Source: Candidatus Stahliibacteriota bacterium (GTDB lineage Bacteria > Hydrothermota > Tepidihabitantia > B3-TA06). From it: 8,750 bases of DNA. Positions 6,287-8,750 of this stretch are shown piece after piece (the stretch's first letter is position 1; every line of letters starts with the position of its first letter). Under the pieces are notes generated by a model. It was not told the origin of the DNA and did not search any database. It saw only the letters and a program-made list of their open reading frames with translations. The position numbers and the translations under genes are program-made. Location: assembly GCA_030670165.1 (NCBI GenBank), contig DAOVCF010000075.1:1-8750 (forward strand), given 5' to 3'.

Positions 6287-6976
6287 ATGCCTAAGATATT
6301 TGCAGTTATCGGTCTCGGCACCTTCGGTTCGGCGGTGGCATTAGAGCTTGCAAAACGCGGCTATGAGGTCTTTGCATGCGATCGGGACCCGGACAAGATA
6401 GAAGAACTCGGCTCCGAGCTTGCCAACGCCGTAGAACTGGACGCCACCGATGAGAAATCCCTGCAAGATGCAGGGCTTGACGAGGTTGATACCGCGCTCG
6501 TAAGCTTCGGCGACTCGATCGCGGACAGCCTTTTGGTGACCATGTTGCTTAAGGGGCTCGGGGTAGGAGAGGTGGTGGTCAAGGTCGCCGATGAGCGCCA
6601 TGCAAGGCTCGTGAAACGCATAGGCGCCGATCGCGTTATCTTCCCGGAAAGGGACATGGCGATACGTCTGGTGGAGAACATCCTTTCCCCGGACATCTTC
6701 GATTTCATCGAACTCTCGGAAGAATACAGCCTGGTGGAAATCGCAGCCCGAAAGAAAATGTTAGGCCGTAAGCTCGCAGAACTGCACTTAAGAAAACGCT
6801 TCGGGGTAAACGTCATAGCGATACGCAGTAAGGTCCCCGTCGTCAACAAGAAGGGCGTGCCGGACATCGAAGAAAAGATAAACATCGCTCCAGGCGCAGA
6901 GGACGAGATCCGTGAGGGCGATACGCTTGTGATCCTGGGACGCGATCAAGACATCGAACGGGTTAAAAAGCTCTAG
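6287..6976 (+). CDS. trkA: Potassium channel regulatory RCK subunit, TrkA/KtrA family
   Basis: A 229-residue cytoplasmic regulator that binds nucleotide and gates the adjacent TrkH/KtrB channel. An N-terminal Rossmann RCK_N domain carries GLGTFG (9-14) and the acidic D32 at the end of the second strand (FACDRDP), as in NAD(H)/ATP-binding KtrA-type proteins. A C-terminal RCK_C domain follows from about residue 140 (FIELSEEYSLVEI to the end). It has a single RCK pair of ~230 residues, like KtrA, rather than the doubled ~458-residue E. coli TrkA. The ATG immediately follows the channel gene's TAA with no intervening base and only a weak purine stretch upstream, so translational coupling is likely. 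A TPR gene follows eight bases downstream. Confidence 0.94.
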   Translation: MPKIFAVIGLGTFGSAVALELAKRGYEVFACDRDPDKIEELGSELANAVELDATDEKSLQDAGLDEVDTALVSFGDSIADSLLVTMLLKGLGVGEVVVKVADERHARLVKRIGADRVIFPERDMAIRLVENILSPDIFDFIELSEEYSLVEIAARKKMLGRKLAELHLRKRFGVNVIAIRSKVPVVNKKGVPDIEEKINIAPGAEDEIREGDTLVILGRDQDIERVKKL

Positions 6977-6984
6977 GAAAACTA

Positions 6985-7257
6985 ATGAATGACAACCCCA
7001 GGCAGGAACGCTTCAAGGAACTTCTGGAGAAAGCGGAGTTCTACATCCTGAATCAGAAGTACTCCGAGGCCGTAAAGATCCTCAAACAAGCGATAGCCAC
7101 CGATGAAGAAAGCCCGCACGCGCACTACCTTTACGCCCTTGCCCTGGAAGGCTCCAACGAACAGGAAAAAGCCAAGCAGCACTTCCGTCGGGTCCTGGAA
7201 CTCGATCCCGAGCATGCCGAGGCGAAAACCCACCTCGACCGACTGATAGGCGAGTAG
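6985..7257 (+). CDS. Small TPR-repeat protein
   Basis: A 90-residue, highly charged soluble protein with no signal peptide. Residues ~13-80 form about two tetratricopeptide repeats: AEFYILNQKYSEAVKILKQA with the ATDEESPHAHYLYALALE stretch after it, then NEQEKAKQHFRRVLELDPEH. The consensus Ala/Leu/Tyr positions and the LDP ending of the second unit are clear. The ATG follows TAGGAAA, in which the upstream stop is embedded, with eight bases between genes, so it belongs to the trkH-trkA transcript. TPR proteins act as protein-binding adaptors; here it could bind the RCK ring or be an unrelated passenger. Its partner cannot be told from sequence. Confidence 0.85.
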   Translation: MNDNPRQERFKELLEKAEFYILNQKYSEAVKILKQAIATDEESPHAHYLYALALEGSNEQEKAKQHFRRVLELDPEHAEAKTHLDRLIGE

Positions 7258-7262
7258 GTTGG

Positions 7263-7279
7263 TCCTGCTAAACGCAGGA
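7263..7279 (+). other. Hairpin just after the TPR gene
   Basis: TCCTGC (7263-7268), loop TAAAC, GCAGGA (7274-7279): a perfect 6-bp stem five bases after the TPR stop. The downstream sequence is A-rich rather than T-rich, so it is not a standard intrinsic terminator for + strand transcripts. It may pause RNA polymerase or protect the 3' end. The rest of the 117-base gap shows no convincing promoter. Confidence 0.35.
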
Positions 7280-7344
7280 AGCAGATAAAAAACTGAACGG
7301 CTATGGATTTCAGATTCAAAAGTTTCCGTGATCCTCGTGCAACT

Positions 7345-7358
7345 ATCCCGAATGGGAT
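7345..7358 (+). other. Short hairpin before the memo Shine-Dalgarno site
   Basis: ATCCC-GAAT-GGGAT, a perfect 5-bp inverted repeat ending six bases before GGAGG (7365-7369). It might affect translation of the next gene or be an operator half-site pair. It could equally arise by chance. Confidence 0.25.
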
Positions 7359-7364
7359 CTGATC

Positions 7365-7369
7365 GGAGG
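7365..7369 (+). promoter_or_regulatory. Shine-Dalgarno site that sets the memo start at 7375
   Basis: GGAGG lies five bases upstream of the ATG at 7375. The in-frame GTG at 7369 shares its last G and cannot use it, so the ATG is the better start. Confidence 0.75.
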
Positions 7370-7374
7370 TGGCG

Positions 7375-8202
7375 ATGACAGTTCGGAAACCTACGTGGGG
7401 CAACCAGTTCTATCCGACTGACCCTGCCCAGGCACGTAGGATGTGGGAGGGGTTCTTTGAAAGATGCGAGACACCCAGAATATCCGAACCGATCCGCGCA
7501 ATACAGATTCCGCATGCAGGCTGGACATATTCCGGCCAGGCGGCAGCCGAAGCGTATAAGCAGTTGGAAAATCGTAACCTAAAGACTGTGGTGATGATAG
7601 GCCCCCAGCACCACGTACCCGTGCGCCACATGCAGGTATTCCCGGAAGGGATATGGGAATCGCCCATTGGGAATCTTGAGGTAAACTCAGAGCTTACCGC
7701 CCGGTTCCTTGAGTTCGACGATGCGTTCCAGGCCGACATCCCTGCCCACGCAGCCGAGCACTCGCTTGAGGTTCAGATCCCGCCACTTGTCATGGTGCTG
7801 CCTGACGTGAAGATAGTGCCGATACTTACGGCACCATACCAACCGAAACATCCGCGTATCCTGTCTGATGCGTTGGCTGAGATAATCGGGGCAAAAAAAG
7901 ACGTGCTGGTGCTTATTTCGACCGACCTCTACCACGGTGAGTCATATGAAGCGTGCAGAACTACTGATAGTCGAACTATAGAGCTGGTGCAAGCGATGGA
8001 TGCGAAGGGATTGGAATCTGCTTTGTCAAATGGCAGTGCCGCCGCGTGCGGCGGTGACGGGCTTGCCGCGCTTCTCTACGCGGCCCAAAAGCTTGGGATC
8101 AAGAGAGCCAACCTCCTGGCCGCATACAACTCCAACGACGTGACCGGCCAGCGCGGAGGCTACGTGGTCGGCTACTCGGCCTTTGCGTTTACCGCAGGAT
8201 AG
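7375..8202 (+). CDS. amrB: AmmeMemoRadiSam system protein B (MEMO1-like)
   Basis: A 275-residue protein of the MEMO family, related to extradiol dioxygenases. The N-terminus RKPTWGNQFYPTDP is a typical family start. Metal-site motifs are present: PHAGWTYSG (46-54, H47), GPQHHVP (76-82, H79) and C225 in AAACGGDGL. These correspond to human MEMO1 H49, H81 and C244, reported iron or copper ligands. EHSLEVQIPPL (128-138, H129) and STDLYHGESYE (182-192) complete the pocket. The true bacterial reaction is not established. The protein usually pairs with an AMMECR1 protein and a radical SAM enzyme, and the AMMECR1 gene follows here after only three bases. The start is ATG 7375, set by GGAGG. No signal peptide; cytoplasmic. 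The gene symbol follows the system name. Confidence 0.93.
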   Translation: MTVRKPTWGNQFYPTDPAQARRMWEGFFERCETPRISEPIRAIQIPHAGWTYSGQAAAEAYKQLENRNLKTVVMIGPQHHVPVRHMQVFPEGIWESPIGNLEVNSELTARFLEFDDAFQADIPAHAAEHSLEVQIPPLVMVLPDVKIVPILTAPYQPKHPRILSDALAEIIGAKKDVLVLISTDLYHGESYEACRTTDSRTIELVQAMDAKGLESALSNGSAAACGGDGLAALLYAAQKLGIKRANLLAAYNSNDVTGQRGGYVVGYSAFAFTAG

Positions 8203-8205
8203 TTC

Positions 8206-8750
8206 ATGTCTGCATCTGAGGAAAAGCTTTCAGCAAAGGAGCGCGCCGAGCTTCTGAGGATCGCCCGGAAGGCCATAAAGGAGAGACTTGAGGGAAAAAC
8301 CTGGAACCCCGAAGAATCGCTGACCGAGCGATTGGCACGGGTGCAGGGCGCGTTCGTTACCCTGCACGAGCAAGGTCAGCTGCGCGGATGCATAGGCTAT
8401 ATTGTGGGGCTAAAGCCTTTGTATCTAACGATTGCAGAGATGGCTCGCGCCGCGGCGTTTTCAGACCCCAGGTTCATGCCCTTAGGGCCGCAGGAGTTTG
8501 CAAAGATTGAGATCGAGATCACCGTTCTCTCGCCATTGCAAAAGATAGATGATCCCGAAAAGGTCGAGGTCGGCAGGCATGGGCTGGTTGTTCGGCGCGG
8601 TCAGTATCAAGGGGTGCTTCTCCCCCAGGTTCCGGTGGAAGAGGGCTGGGACCGCGAGACCTTTCTTTCACACACGTGCATGAAAGCGGGTTTGCCCTCA
8701 GACTGCTGGCGCGAGGCGGGCACCGAGCTCTTCTGCTTTTCAGGCGAGGT
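8206..8750 (+). CDS. amrA: AmmeMemoRadiSam system protein A (AMMECR1-like), 3' partial
   Basis: The ATG at 8206 opens a frame with no stop to the window end, giving 181 complete codons. The family's signature LRGCIG is at residues 59-64, followed by ARAAAFSDPRFMPL (80-93), IEIEITVLSPL (101-111) and VGRHGLVVRRG (122-132), all in the expected order. C62 in the signature is the conserved cysteine. The C-terminal motif WDRETFLSHTCMKAGLPSDCW (from residue 148), spread over 21 positions, is also characteristic. Full members are typically 180-200 residues, so only the last few residues are missing. AGGA (8196-8199), within the end of the preceding memo gene, is the likely Shine-Dalgarno site; the two genes are three bases apart and surely co-transcribed. 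Biochemical function unknown; cytoplasmic. Confidence 0.93.
   Translation, partial: MSASEEKLSAKERAELLRIARKAIKERLEGKTWNPEESLTERLARVQGAFVTLHEQGQLRGCIGYIVGLKPLYLTIAEMARAAAFSDPRFMPLGPQEFAKIEIEITVLSPLQKIDDPEKVEVGRHGLVVRRGQYQGVLLPQVPVEEGWDRETFLSHTCMKAGLPSDCWREAGTELFCFSGE

Noticed and set aside
7259..7289. Promoter with TTGGTC and GATAAA before memo
   Set aside because: Both boxes are weak, the spacing is 19, and the hairpin falls between them.
7369..7374. GTG 7369 as the memo start
   Set aside because: It overlaps the GGAGG site; ATG 7375 has ideal spacing and matches the usual family N-terminus.

Overview
The window is bacterial and densely packed: nine genes, all on the + strand, with no gap over about 140 bases. 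GC is moderate, Ile ATA and Arg AGA/AGG codons are common, and starts are often GTG. These traits and the gene families fit a little-studied, probably uncultured bacterial lineage. Candidate division WOR-3 type genomes come to mind, but that is recollection and low confidence.

Region 1 (1-3755) is a four-gene cluster of uncharacterised membrane proteins. In order: the C-terminal part of a fibronectin-III plus membrane-domain protein (I believe the DUF6754 family); an eight-helix membrane protein; a protein anchored at both ends with a large extracytoplasmic domain; and a six-helix membrane protein. Stop codons embedded in Shine-Dalgarno sites, 8-base gaps and a GTGA overlap point to one operon and probably one complex. 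Its third member carries about 150 residues of tandem 18-residue helical repeats where the relatives I recall have a single helix. This is the most unusual thing in the window. The soluble domains of genes 1 and 3 also look like remote paralogues.

Region 2 (3752-4747) is a PP-loop RNA thiolation enzyme (MnmA/ThiI-like, with a C-terminal NFACT-R-like RNA-binding domain). An ATGA overlap couples it to the membrane cluster.

Region 3 (4748-7257) is a potassium-uptake operon: a TrkH/KtrB channel subunit, a TrkA/KtrA RCK regulator and a 90-residue TPR protein. The 141-base leader holds three 12-bp direct repeats that abut a consensus TTGACA box.

Region 4 (7375-8750) is an AmmeMemoRadiSam pair: a MEMO1-like protein B followed three bases later by an AMMECR1-like protein A, cut by the window edge within a few residues of its expected end. 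The radical-SAM partner is not in the window.
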